Positions 37,701 to 47,586 of a stretch of DNA of 64,000 bases are shown here, piece after piece. How positions within the stretch are numbered: the stretch's first letter is position 1; each line of letters begins with the position of its first letter. Source of the DNA: Glandiceps talaboti (Eukaryota; Hemichordata; Enteropneusta; Spengelidae); contig NC_135550.1 of assembly GCF_964340395.1 (NCBI RefSeq), forward strand, positions 20,232,676 through 20,296,675, given 5' to 3'. A program made the translations under genes and the position numbers. Under the pieces are notes generated by a model that searched no databases, was not told the DNA's origin, and saw only the letters and a list, made by a program, of their open reading frames with translations.

Positions 37701-40700
37701 TACTACATCTCTCACACACAAATCTGTTCACCTGAGAATTCAAATAAAACACATACATACTAGTATTCTTAGAAATCAAATTGAAAGTACATACCCTCTA
37801 GCAGCATCCGTAAGTTCCTGTGGTACTAAGAACGTATCATCTATATCCCTCTTATCTCTGGCATGTGTTTTGACTAATTTATCAATTCCTAGTATAATTT
37901 GCTGTACTTCTTTAACACCTAGTTTGATACCTTTACAGAAATCATTCATTAAAATATTATCAGCTGATGCTTCCAGCATAACTGCAATGAGAATGAAAGA
38001 GAGAAAAAGACAGTGAAGAGCAAATTCATTTGAAATTCAATCCTTTCTAGTTATCTAACCTGCAAGTGATGTGATGTGATGTGCAATTGACTGATGGGGG
38101 TTTCCTTATGATACCAAAATTTGTACTGTCTCCCTCAAGAGGGAATGCTTGTTGTTTAGAAGTTAAAATGACATTATTTGGAAATAAAGTCCCTCTGTTT
38201 GTACCAACACAGTGTTACATTTGCAAAGTGAGTTTAGCTAGCACTTTTCTAACCTTGCTTCTCAGCAACAACTGTAACAGAAGTCATGTTAGATTGTGTT
38301 CCAAACGCTCACTGACCTACGTTACTTTTCCTTGAACCAGCTACCACAAGATTGAGTCTGCTTCTTGTCATTTCTAGTCGAGTTGGGTTGACAACAAACT
38401 CTCCATCAATATGGCCGACTCTTACAGCACCGATTGGACCATTCCAAGGAATGTCAGATAAAGCTAGTGCTGCAGAGGCTGTAAAGAGTTATATTTGAGA
38501 AAACAATATGAGGATTCAAGCTCTAAATAATCTGAGGTACAGCTACATCCTAAGTTCTGTGGGTGTTAGAGATATGGAGACACATGCAAGCACAGACAGA
38601 CATGGATCATTCCTATAGCCCCATCTGGAATGTGCCCATGGGGGGGGGGGGGGGACCTAGTAATTTGATATACTGCTACAATCTAAGTTTAGTAAAATCA
38701 TCTGAAAGTATGGTAGACATTCCAAAAAGCTACATTATAAAGTATTTTACATGTAAACAAATAAATATTGCAAAATACTGAGAACAGACTGCGTACTTTA
38801 TCTGTTGATATTTTATCTCTTACCTCCATTTATGCTAATTATATCAGGATCATTGGCACCATCTACAGCTAAGGAATTACAGATTATCTGAAAATAGCAA
38901 TAAATAAATATCACCTTATCTTAGTTCTATTCTGGTATAATTTAAATCATGAAATATTACAGGTACAAGATTACTGATATGGATAATAAGACTACCTACC
39001 TGAGTATCATGGAAATATCCCGAGGGGAACAGAGGACGCAATGATCTGTCTGAAACCAAATACAAATTACGTCTATTAATTCAATCGGATCCTATAGATG
39101 CAAATGTTAAACAGAAATAAATGCAATCTAGCTGGATCAATACAAAATGTTCCAAACTCCAACATTCACCCATTGTCTTCCATAGACAGGATATGAAGTC
39201 AGTGGCAAACAATGTGTACATGTAGCGATGTAGGTATGCTGGATGTAAAAACTAAACTGTATTGAAAGCAGTAGTACATGTAAGAGACACTTTTTTGGAC
39301 AACCCGTGTTGATTTTAATGTAAAACATACAAACCAACCTATCATTCTACTTGTAAGAATTTCAACATCAGTAGGTCCTCTCTCTCTTCTTAAATGATTC
39401 ATCGGTATTCTACCAGCTGCAGCTGCTTTCAGTCTGTAGTCGACCTGAAATGGTTACATGCAGAGCATGGTTTGAACTGCTTTGTGATATCAAAGGCATG
39501 GTATACCAAGACTTACATATGTGTACTTGAAATGTTATATCATTATCATGTGTCCGATGTCGTATATTACAGACAAGGAAACAAGTTATATCTATAGAAG
39601 ATGTTACTCCTTATGATGAACTATGCTATCACAGTTGTTGACTTACATGTACATATACAAAACTATCAAACCAGTAACTAAATCCTATCATCTTATATTT
39701 GTTCTTTAGATTCATTTGTGACTACAAAAATCTTCTTGGACTTACTGGACAACAAAGACTTTTGTCAGCCACACAAAACAAAGAAGTGAGCCAGTATAGA
39801 TTTACATATCTACACTCAATAATACTTGCTCCTAGTTCTCAATTTATGAAAAAAATGTAATGAAATCAAATATTTAATATTTCAAGACAAGGCAATTTTT
39901 CAGACTTTTGACATATCTCTTCTTTAAAGGAAGTGCAGTTTGACAAAGTAAAGATGTGAAGAATATGACTTGCCTACCTGTACTCTTCAAGGACTAACAC
40001 TACTACACTGTTTTGCTATCCTAACTGACGGGAATTTCACTTGTCTCTCAAAAAATCAAAATGTCAGTTAGGATAGCAGAGAAGTGTAGTAGCATTACTC
40101 CTTGTAGTCTACAGGTAGATTAGGATACGACAAGTATTCATGCAGATTTAATTTTTATTGGAGAAGAGTGTGCGTGTGTGTGGTTGGGGGGGGGGGGATT
40201 CACAATCCCACTTTTGTTAGAACACAGATAATAATCTCTGGTCAATAATACAAGTTTTCAATCTGGCAAACTGTCAGTTACATTTTTGACTTACTGTCAG
40301 TGGCAAGAAAGATGCAGATGATGATGGCTTGCTTTTACTCACTGCAGTTACCATTACTGATGTATCTCCAATCTGTCAAAAAATAACAGTTACTGACTGA
40401 ATTCAATTGAAGAACATCCTATTACAATGAGTGACACTGAAGAAAAGCACTTTCTCTATATACTACACTAGTTTATAGCATTCATATCAAGTGTAAATTA
40501 GTTTATTTACAAACCTAGCATGTGGCCTTTCTAATGTGGTCAATTAGCAAATAAAACTGTATTCTTTTACACTTGATATGGATGCTATAAACAATTGTGG
40601 TACATAGAAAAAATGCTTTACTCAGTGTGTAAAGAAGTACAAATATATGTTTCTTGCACACATTATTGTTCCAAATGTAATAGAATATGAAATGATGGCT

Positions 40701-41850
40701 TTCAAGATGTTTTATCTGTAGCGACAGTTTAGAAACGATGAAGAGTTTATGTATGGTTTTATAATGCCTTTTTGTTTCATTTATCCTTTCAAGGATTGTC
40801 TATGAATGAAGTCACAATATATTAATTCTCTCTCTACCAGGGGGGTATTTCTTTGCACACAAACTATAAGATGAGCATAACAGAATTAAAAGAACCCGTT
40901 TTTATTAGGGAGTATTCAATGTTGATGTCATTACCATGATATATCAACTGATATAATTATATGACAAATCAAAATTTGTCTCAAATTATTTCTCTGAGAA
41001 TGTCGGCTAAGTAAGAAAACAAGAGAATGAAAACAGATATCAAACTCACCTGTGCTACAGCACATCCATCGGCAAACCGTGCAAGTTTACCTGTACTAAT
41101 CCTCAGGGGTCTATTTTGAAAATAAACATACACTGTAGTGTAGAGTGGATCAATTGAGGCTGACACTAACACATATATTATATCATTCTTTTTTTTTTAA
41201 ATGGCATGTGTGCATGGCATTATAATCATTATTTCATTAATAAGTGTACACAGTCAACAGAAAATCAGGAATCAACCTCAGTGACAGTGTCTGCTGAATG
41301 AGTTTTTGACATGTCATGACTGGTGGTATGATTTAGAATGTACAAAATTATCAAGAATATTGACATAATAGTAATTGATTATGGTATATGTATGTGCAAG
41401 AGATAAAATTATATGGGTTTCTACAACCACAAAGTTAAGTTTATATATATACAAAAACAGAAGAAAAAAAACTCAAAATCAAAACGAACGCTACAATTAT
41501 TGCAGCTAGGTTCGCTCTAATAAAAACTGAAAGTTCATATTATGGAGGGGTGTCCTGCTTGCAGACCGAGTAAGTCCAGACTCGGGGGGGGGGGGGGGGG
41601 GGAGGGGGGGGGGTATTTAAACTGGTCGATCGCGGGCACGAACAACCACGCTTTAAAACACATACCTGGTGCCGATCGCTATTTCAACATTTCCCGCGCT
41701 TTCAGCGTTTTTCCATGGGTTGATATGTTTGTTCCTTCGGAATACGAAGGTATTCTTTTCATATTTTTCGAATAAAGTTGCTCCGTTTCTTATAAAACAC
41801 TTATTTTGACGTGAAAACAAAGTTTTCATTCCTCCTATGCGCGCGGCCAT
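29186..41850 (-). CDS. PNPT1: PNPT1, mitochondrial polyribonucleotide nucleotidyltransferase (25 exons, complete)
   Basis: Exons: 41666-41850, 41050-41110, 40295-40372, 39339-39444, 39000-39049, 38824-38887, 38326-38478, 37795-37981, 37532-37583, 37093-37150, 36247-36343, 35858-35960, 35482-35552, 35264-35300, 34421-34484, 33898-33987, 33372-33425, 33056-33165, 32821-32892, 32445-32592, 31953-32036, 31361-31467, 30680-30735, 29980-30058, 29186-29380. Total 2361 nt, 786 aa; human PNPT1 is 783 aa. A basic N-terminal presequence precedes the first RNase PH domain ([18 protein letters not shown]), an alpha-helical linker, a second RNase PH domain with [19 protein letters not shown] and the catalytic GDMDFK motif, a KH domain with GPGG, and an S1 domain ending [14 protein letters not shown]. 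The enzyme is a trimeric 3'-5' phosphorolytic exoribonuclease of mitochondria. Intron 14 is GC-AG. Three introns carry splice-site-derived tandem repeats. It is head-to-head with the third BTBD17-like gene. Confidence 0.96.
29640..30005. repeat. Tandem array built from the PNPT1 exon 24 donor region
   Basis: GTGATTGG (minus strand CCAATCAC) occurs seven times, at about 29647, 29699, 29758, 29814, 29853, 29900 and 29962, with spacing of 39-62 bp. The rightmost unit is the real exon 24 end and 5' splice site (GTAAGTATAGCCAATCAC on the minus strand). Other units repeat exon-derived TCTAACTGTGAATTATG-like sequence, e.g. near 29785. Some keep donor-like GTGAGT, GTAAGT or GCGAGT. Confidence 0.85.
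31124..31271. mobile_element. Foldback MITE-like element in PNPT1 intron 22
   Basis: GTTATTCTCCAATATTTTTC at the left is the near-perfect inverse complement of GAAAAATATTGGGGAATAAC at the right. The inverted match continues through the CATTCAGCC segment to about 45 bp per arm. About 55 bp of unpaired centre includes a short GGCCCCTTAGGCC palindrome. There is no coding capacity. The target-site duplication was not resolved. Confidence 0.8.
31685..31772 (+). repeat. CA microsatellite in PNPT1 intron 21
   Basis: Two (CA)n blocks separated by about 15 bp. Confidence 0.95.
33011..33034 (+). repeat. Poly-C tract in PNPT1 intron 18
   Basis: About 24 C, lying 20 bp beyond the exon 18 donor; on the PNPT1 sense strand it is poly-G just downstream of a 5' splice site. 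Confidence 0.9.
33186..33391. repeat. 38-bp tandem repeat spanning the PNPT1 exon 17 donor
   Basis: GTTTCAAACTTACCAGCATC-type units begin at about 33283, 33321 and 33359, a constant 38-bp period. The rightmost unit contains the real donor (GATGCTG|GTAAG). The middle unit keeps an intact copy of that donor (boundary at 33332/33333). The left unit has lost the GT. A further copy at about 33186-33210 also retains exon-like sequence (CAGCATCAATAGGACTAAAC). Confidence 0.85.
34905..35092. repeat. Dispersed repeat, copy 2 (related to 20778-20946)
   Basis: It lies in PNPT1 intron 14, the GC-AG intron, and matches 20778-20946 in the same orientation with moderate identity. Family unknown. Confidence 0.55.
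35771..35872. repeat. 43-bp tandem repeat spanning the PNPT1 exon 12 donor
   Basis: Three units share CTTACCTGCGTTTGTCT-type sequence and TGTGTCTGTTTGCACAA, at an exact 43-bp period. In PNPT1 sense each carries an intact donor (CAG|GTAAG). The donor boundaries are 35857/35858 (the real one), 35814/35815 and 35771/35772. Reading past the real donor stays open through both extra sites. Confidence 0.9.
38640..38653 (+). repeat. Poly-G tract in PNPT1 intron 6
   Basis: About 14 G. Confidence 0.9.
39968..40134. mobile_element. Foldback MITE-like element in PNPT1 intron 3
   Basis: The arms are about 60 bp each. ACTTG, CTACCTGTA, AAGGA, CTACTACACT and GCTATCCTAACTGAC on the left recur as inverse complements on the right (GTCAGTTAGGATAGC, AGTGTAGTAG, TCCTTG, TACAGGTAG, CAAGT). 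The centre is about 40 bp. No open frame is present. Confidence 0.8.
40444..40622. mobile_element. Foldback MITE-like element, family 1 copy C (PNPT1 intron 2)
   Basis: It is the third copy of the family at 187-358 and 15291-15552. The arms are AAAGCACTTTCTCTATATAC and its diverged inverse near GTACATAGAAAAAATGCTTT. The subterminal TTACACTTGATATG segment is inverted in the left arm as CATATCAAGTGTAA. The centre GGTCAATTAGCAAATAAA is the inverse complement of the centre of copy B. Confidence 0.8.
41584..41611 (+). repeat. Poly-G tract just inside PNPT1 intron 1
   Basis: About 28 bp of nearly pure G on the plus strand, starting about 55 bp past the exon 1 donor. The plus strand is the PNPT1 template strand. 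G-quadruplex formation is possible. Confidence 0.9.
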
Positions 41851-42330
41851 GTTTTACACATCCCATAGCTCTTTTCGTTATCCTCGTACGATTAAAACTT
41901 TATCGGTTATGTAAAATATTAAAAACTAGGCATCTTTAAATAAAAAAAAACTTTCAAAATATTTTCAATATTAGATACATTAAATGATTTTATATCTGCA
42001 CTACGATGTTATGCTATTTCACGTTATTACAGACAACCAATTTTAATCCCCCTGGAAACATTTGACCTGCCGGAAGTACTTCTCTAAAGTTCAGAACTAA
42101 AAATGAAAACAACACACGATTGGTTCATAATGTATGAGATGGTAGGCGCAGGTGCGTGTTGTTTATTTCTAAAAGAGTGATTTGTAATGCGGAGCATAAT
42201 CTGATGAAAAAATAGTATGTTTCACAATATTGAGAATACTAAAGTGTGAGCTGGAGCAGACACGGGTTCACCCTCGATTACAATCACGCATAGCTTTGTG
42301 TCCTTTGTTTAATTTAGCAATTAATAAGGT
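41851..42330. promoter_or_regulatory. Probable bidirectional promoter, PNPT1 and BTBD17-like 3
   Basis: PNPT1 starts at 41850 on the minus strand. A good plus-strand donor (TTAATAAG|GTAGGT at 42328/42329) could end a noncoding first exon of the BTBD17-like gene, whose acceptor is at 43968. The two starts would then be within about 400 bp. No TATA box stands out. This is inferred from layout only. Confidence 0.35.
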
Positions 42331-42473
42331 AGGTGAAATATTTATACATATATAACGGAATGATTTAGTGTCGTTTATTTCAAACATTCATTGTGTACTA
42401 CTTCCTATTTTTGTTATCAATGTATACTTTTCATGTATTCTGATTGAAGTAGTATATTTTGCTTTAATAAAAT

Positions 42474-42550
<77 letters not shown>

Positions 42551-42555
42551 GATGA

Positions 42556-42609
<54 letters not shown>

Positions 42610-42614
42610 GATGA

Positions 42615-42671
<57 letters not shown>
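42474..42671 (+). repeat. ATG trinucleotide array
   Basis: About 200 bp of GAT/ATG repeat in three blocks separated by TTGATGA interruptions, implying block duplication. The methionine-rich frame across it is an artefact. Confidence 0.95.
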
Positions 42672-43007
42672 ATGATGTATTTATGATGGTGATGGAAATG
42701 ATAAGAAGTCTGTAGAAATTGAATTGTTCAGCATTTTTAGATGCTGGTGAATTTTGAATGAAAAAAAAGTGTACATGTTGGGAAAAAATTAGACCACTGT
42801 AGTATTTATTTCAGCAGTGGTAGGGATTTCTTTCCCACAAAAATAATCCCCATTTTCAACCATTCAGCTAAAGATGTAAAGTTCAACCAAAAGAGTGTCC
42901 TTGTATCAAAGTTTACAACCATTGCAAATAGTAATAGAAATTATTTATGTATGTGCATATGTATAACTCACTTTCTTTTAAAATAAAACAATCATGGAAC
43001 AATGTAT

Positions 43008-43067
43008 GTATACATACATACATACATACATACATACATACATACATACATACATACATACATACAT

Positions 43068-43100
<33 letters not shown>

Positions 43101-43136
43101 TACATACATACATACATACATACATACATACATACA

Positions 43137-43166
<30 letters not shown>
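43008..43166 (+). repeat. CATA array with internal CA block
   Basis: Two (CATA)n blocks flank a short (CA)n block. Frames on both strands are open only because the repeat lacks stops. Confidence 0.95.
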
Positions 43167-43172
<6 letters not shown>

Positions 43173-43998
43173 TACAAACAAACAAACTATTTTAGAGTTC
43201 CATATTTGGTATGGCATGTTGAATGTGTGATTGGTTTCCATTTCTTTCAGATTTGAATTTTATAAGATTATATTTGTTTACAACTGCAAGCAATCAAACT
43301 GTTTACTTGTGGTGCATACATGCATCTAATTTATCATGAATGGTATCCCCACTAGGGATTCTATAAAAGTCAAATTGAAATATTGAGTTGTTTAGCATAG
43401 TTGTAATAGTTATCTGCAGGGGAGGGTATCTAAACCAATAAACAGCTTCCTATGTTTTCCAAAGGTGAAAGTATGCATAAAATTACTGTAGTTTGATTAT
43501 GAGCAGCTAGTGCCAAAACATAGATACATTTTTTTGTAAGACCAGCTCTGACTGACTTGAGATTCACAACTCTGTCTGATAGACTTGCTACTAGCCTATC
43601 TGTCTTACATGCATGCATGTAAGGATATTAGGTTTGTATACTGGGAAAGTGAAGGCACTCTCAATGAAGGCAAAACATCAACACTGTGTATACTATTGCT
43701 ATAAGTTAGATTGTATTTGGATCATTTTTAGAAGGACAATTGGACTTCTAGATTATGATGTAAACTTTCCAATCTAACAGTGGAATTTGAAATGATGTGA
43801 TTATAAGTGTCTAGGATATCAGCTAGTTTGCCGAGAAACTTTAAATTCAAAGTGTATCTGTATATATTAACTCAGAATGTGTACATTGACTGTCATCAAT
43901 GAGTCATCAGTAATGAATTATTCCTGTGCTGCACTTTAATTAAACTGTCACATATTCTTTCTTTTCAGTTTCCAGTTGTACGCCGATTAATATCTTTA

Positions 43999-46429
43999 AT
44001 GGATCCAGCACAGCCACCCCAGCCAGCCAACAATGCAGTTAATGCAGTTGGTGCTGCTGTAGCACAGCTAGAACAGCAGCATCAACAAGACCAGCAAGCA
44101 GACCCACCCCAGCACATCGCTGTAAACGAGAACAGTTCACAAGGTACCGGCAGTCAAGATTCTACACAACCTTCCACTCCATGTAGTGCTTCTAGTGGTA
44201 CATCATTTGGTAGCAGTTCATCGGATGGTGTAGAGTGCTTTGGTAATGAGAGGCACACCCTGGCTGAACAGGCCAAGTACTGTAACAGTTCAGTGCTGAG
44301 TGACATCAAGTTGAAAGTAGGAGGAAGAACTTATCATGCCCACAAACTGATGCTGGTACGCTCTAGTGAAGTCTTTGAAAGAATGTTCAGTTCTGAATGG
44401 AGTGACCGAAACAAACAAGTAAGTTAACATATTGCAAGTTCTTTGACATGTTAAAAAAGCAGCCATTGATGATAGTAATTGTCATTACCGATTCTAAATC
44501 TTTTATTTTATGATAATACATGGTAGATATTAATGGGCCATCATGAAAATTCTCATGTATACTCATGTATACTCATGATCTAAGAGCAGAAAATATCAGA
44601 ATAGACAAGAAGACAAAAGTGTCTTTGATTTTAAAAAGTTTGATATTCTCTCAAAACAATATATTTCAGTCAGATGTTGTTAATATGTAGTCTAATTACA
44701 AAGAAATGGCTTTTACAAAAAAAAAATGGGATAGTCTATTAAACCAACATTTCTCAGTCAAATGTTGTTAATAACGTAGACTTATATTATATAAATGCTA
44801 CATATACAATATGTGTTATATTTAAGCACAAGGAACATAAAATGTGTTGTTGAACCAGATTGATGCATATCTACAAAATGTGAGTCATCAAATACATTAT
44901 AACCTAAATATACTCATACTACATACACACAGTGTGATATTGTTAAAAGACAAAGTTCACAGTGACATCAGGGTATGTTACACAAGCAATGTATATTTAT
45001 AACAGGACATGTATTAAATTATTTTGAAATAGAAACCGTTGATGTTGTGACTAAGACAAAGACATGGCTAAACCCCAATGGCATACTAGTACATTATTGT
45101 GTATATATGAGACACATACTGATTTGTAAACAGTAAGACTTGATGGGGGTTATTGACAGAGTGGAATGGAATATTCATAAGCATGGAAACAGCTGTGACA
45201 AGGATTAGTTTGAATCATCCCAGTGGATGCTGTAAATTAAATGTCAAATAAAACGTGTGCAAAAAAAAAAAAAAAAAAATTAAAATGTTTGACTTTTCAT
45301 TCATATTTACAGTTTGCTCTTTATCTTTTGATTTCAGGAGGTGGAATTAGTTGAGGAGCCTTGTTGTGTTGATAGCTTTCCCCGTTTCTTGAAATATCTG
45401 TACAGTTGTCATGTAACTTTAAACATTGATAATACACTACCAATCCTTATACTTGCTGACAAGTATAATGTCTGTGACCTTCGCAATGTCTGTGTGAATT
45501 ATGCTACTTCATTTATCATACCCAAGTTGCAGCTGAAAGATGTATTTCATGTCTGGTTCCAGTATGCCACTAAATGTTACCACAAGAAGTTGATCGCCAG
45601 CTGTGTGATGGCCCTGTCTCCGAAGGCTGATGACATCATGTGGACGCCGGAATGGGATCATGAATGGCTTGATTTAGAGAAAGATCAACTCATTGAGATT
45701 ATTAAAAGTTCGGAGTTGAACATTAAGGATGAGTACTCCCTCTACCTTGCCCTGGTGAAATGGTTACAAGCTAGTAAACATCCTGACAGACAAGATAACA
45801 TGGAAAGTTTATTGAAAGAGCTGCTCCAGTACATCAGATTTCCAATGATGACAGCCAATCAGTTGTGTGAGGTAGAGAAGAGTTCTCTGACAGATCAGTA
45901 TCCAGGATTGTTCAATCCATATCTCATGACAAGTTATAAGTACCATGCCCTTTCTTTGGAGAGTAGAGGAGCCATGAAAGAGTTTACAACCTCTAATTTT
46001 CTCCTGCGAAACTACACTGAAATACGCTGGGACAAACGAATCATCATCTCCAGCTTTTCCCAGTTTTCAAGATGTTCTGAACTCATGCGTCGATTTTCAA
46101 CTCGGTCCTCAACCTTCCCCATCACTAGTTGGGATTGGGAATTAAAAATCCACCCCAAGGGGTTTTCAACCAGCATGGATGATTTCCGTGTCATTCTCTA
46201 CTCTAATTTGATTCTGGATCAACCAAGACCAATAGAATTCATGCTGTCTATAGTAGATAGTAACCGACTGCTGAAGTGTGTCACCGGAAAGAAGAACTTC
46301 TCCAAGACAAGATACACAGCTGATACAGAAATTGATAAAAAAGTGTCTGGTCAGGACCTGGCCTGTGATTCTGACATGCTAGTAAACGACAATCTCATCT
46401 TGCAAATAGTACTGAAACCAGTAGAATAG
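43999..46429 (+). CDS. BTBD17-like BTB-BACK protein, paralogue 3 (2 coding exons)
   Basis: Exons 43999-44418 and 45338-46429 join in phase 0 and give 503 aa. The start ATG follows an acceptor (43968) by 30 nt. A Gln/Pro/Ser-rich N-terminus (about residues 1-80) precedes the BTB domain (SVLSDIKLKVGGRTYHAHKL), which the intron interrupts after SEWSDRNKQ. BACK domain motifs include VWFQYATKCYHKK and LQYIRFPMMTANQL. The C-terminal region contains SWDWELKIHPKGF and ends LVNDNLILQIVLKPVE, like other BTBD17 proteins. It is clearly more diverged than paralogues 1 and 2 are from each other, and it alone has a coding intron. Function is unknown beyond BTB-mediated interaction. Confidence 0.92.
45261..45279 (+). 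repeat. Poly-A tract in BTBD17-like 3 intron
   Basis: About 19 A, 60 bp before the acceptor. A retroposed tail cannot be excluded, but no body was recognised upstream. Confidence 0.8.
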
Positions 46430-47327
46430 AATCACTTCACACACAGGTTACTGAGTGACATCAAACTTATCTAAACTATAAGTGTTTTAGATTAACTGAA
46501 CTATATCTCTTTTATAGCCTACTATACTTCTTCATACATGTAGTTGTGTGACATTAGAGTCTGATCTGTACTCTCTTTTTTAGCTTAATAATATTACACT
46601 CAGTAGTACTAAACCCAGTAAAATAAACTCTTTTCAGTAATTGCATTGAATAATACAAATATGAAGAAAAAACTTTAAAGTGAATGAACTGTACTATCTC
46701 TTACTGTTATCAAACTTAGTCAAACTAAAACTAGTAAAATAAACTCTTTTCAGTACTGTAATTGCAGGATTTTAAAATATGAATAAAAATGGAAAAACTT
46801 TGGTTAAACTATAAGTGTTTAAGAGACTGAACTAAACTCTCTCTTTAGACTTGTAGCACACTTGGTGCATGACAATTACAGCTATTAGCAACGCATGAAT
46901 TACACTAAGTTTCAAACATTCTCTGTACCATCAGTGAACATATTAATTATTTTCACAAGGGAATCACTTTTCCCTGTATGTGGTTGAAACAGCCACTTGG
47001 GTGTTCACATTCATGGTTTCCCTCTGCTAAGTAGAAATATCAATATGTCATATAAAAATAACATAGAAAACTTGAACATCAATTTTTCATGGGCTCAACA
47101 AAAATGATATTCCAAAGTATTGTGTATACGTGTATATGGTGTCATTGGATTTATGCAGGGTATATTAAAAGCAACATACGGATTCTGCTTCCTAAGATAG
47201 CTGAATTTAAATGCAGTGTCAAGAGTAAGAAACTGTCACAGTGATTGTTTACCGAATTTATGTTTAATATAAATGATAATGGTACTGTTGTTACAAGTAC
47301 TGATGTAGTTTGTATAACTGTAGGCAT

Positions 47328-47349
47328 AGACCCTACACGTGTAGGGCCT
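47328..47349. other. Palindrome CCCTACACGTGTAGGG, copy 3 of 3
   Basis: AGACCCTACACGTGTAGGGC is an almost perfect palindrome centred on the E-box-like CACGTG. It is inserted in unit 1 of the tandem duplication at 47287. Confidence 0.6.
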
Positions 47350-47511
47350 ATGTAAGGTCTATGTTGTAGCCCAGTGACATGTCTTGGTGTTACTATCTCA
47401 AGCAGCTCTCCACACCAAATGGAGACCTCCCTTGAGACAGTTGTTGTTACTAGTTCTAATGTAGTCTATGTATAACTGTAGCCCAGTGATTGTGTTTATA
47501 ACATTCTCGCA

Positions 47512-47586
47512 AACCAGAGCTGATATTTCTTGTGAAATAGCAAGTCTTGGATAGTGTCATACAAGAAGCTGTGGTTTACAACGATG
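47512..47586. repeat. Three-stem hairpin element, copy 1
   Basis: Outer arms AAACCAGAGCT and AGCTGTGGTTT pair. Inside are two small hairpins, TATTTC-TTGT-GAAATA and CTTG...CAAG. A related copy is at 52406-52514. It contains no open frame. Confidence 0.65.

Larger units (their letters stand above)
42331..43968. other. Presumed 5' UTR intron of BTBD17-like 3, microsatellite-rich
   Basis: It contains an ATG trinucleotide array (42474-42671) and a CATA/CA array (43008-43166), otherwise AT-rich unique sequence. It ends in a clear polypyrimidine tract and acceptor (TTCTTTCTTTTCAG). No coding frame was seen. Confidence 0.5.

Noticed and set aside
45261-45279. Processed retrocopy ending in poly-A
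   Set aside because: No coding body or target-site duplication upstream was recognised; a simple homopolymer is enough to explain it.
47512-47586. Hammerhead ribozyme in the three-stem element
   Set aside because: A GAAA is present but the CUGANGA core and the cleavage-site context are missing in both copies and on both strands.
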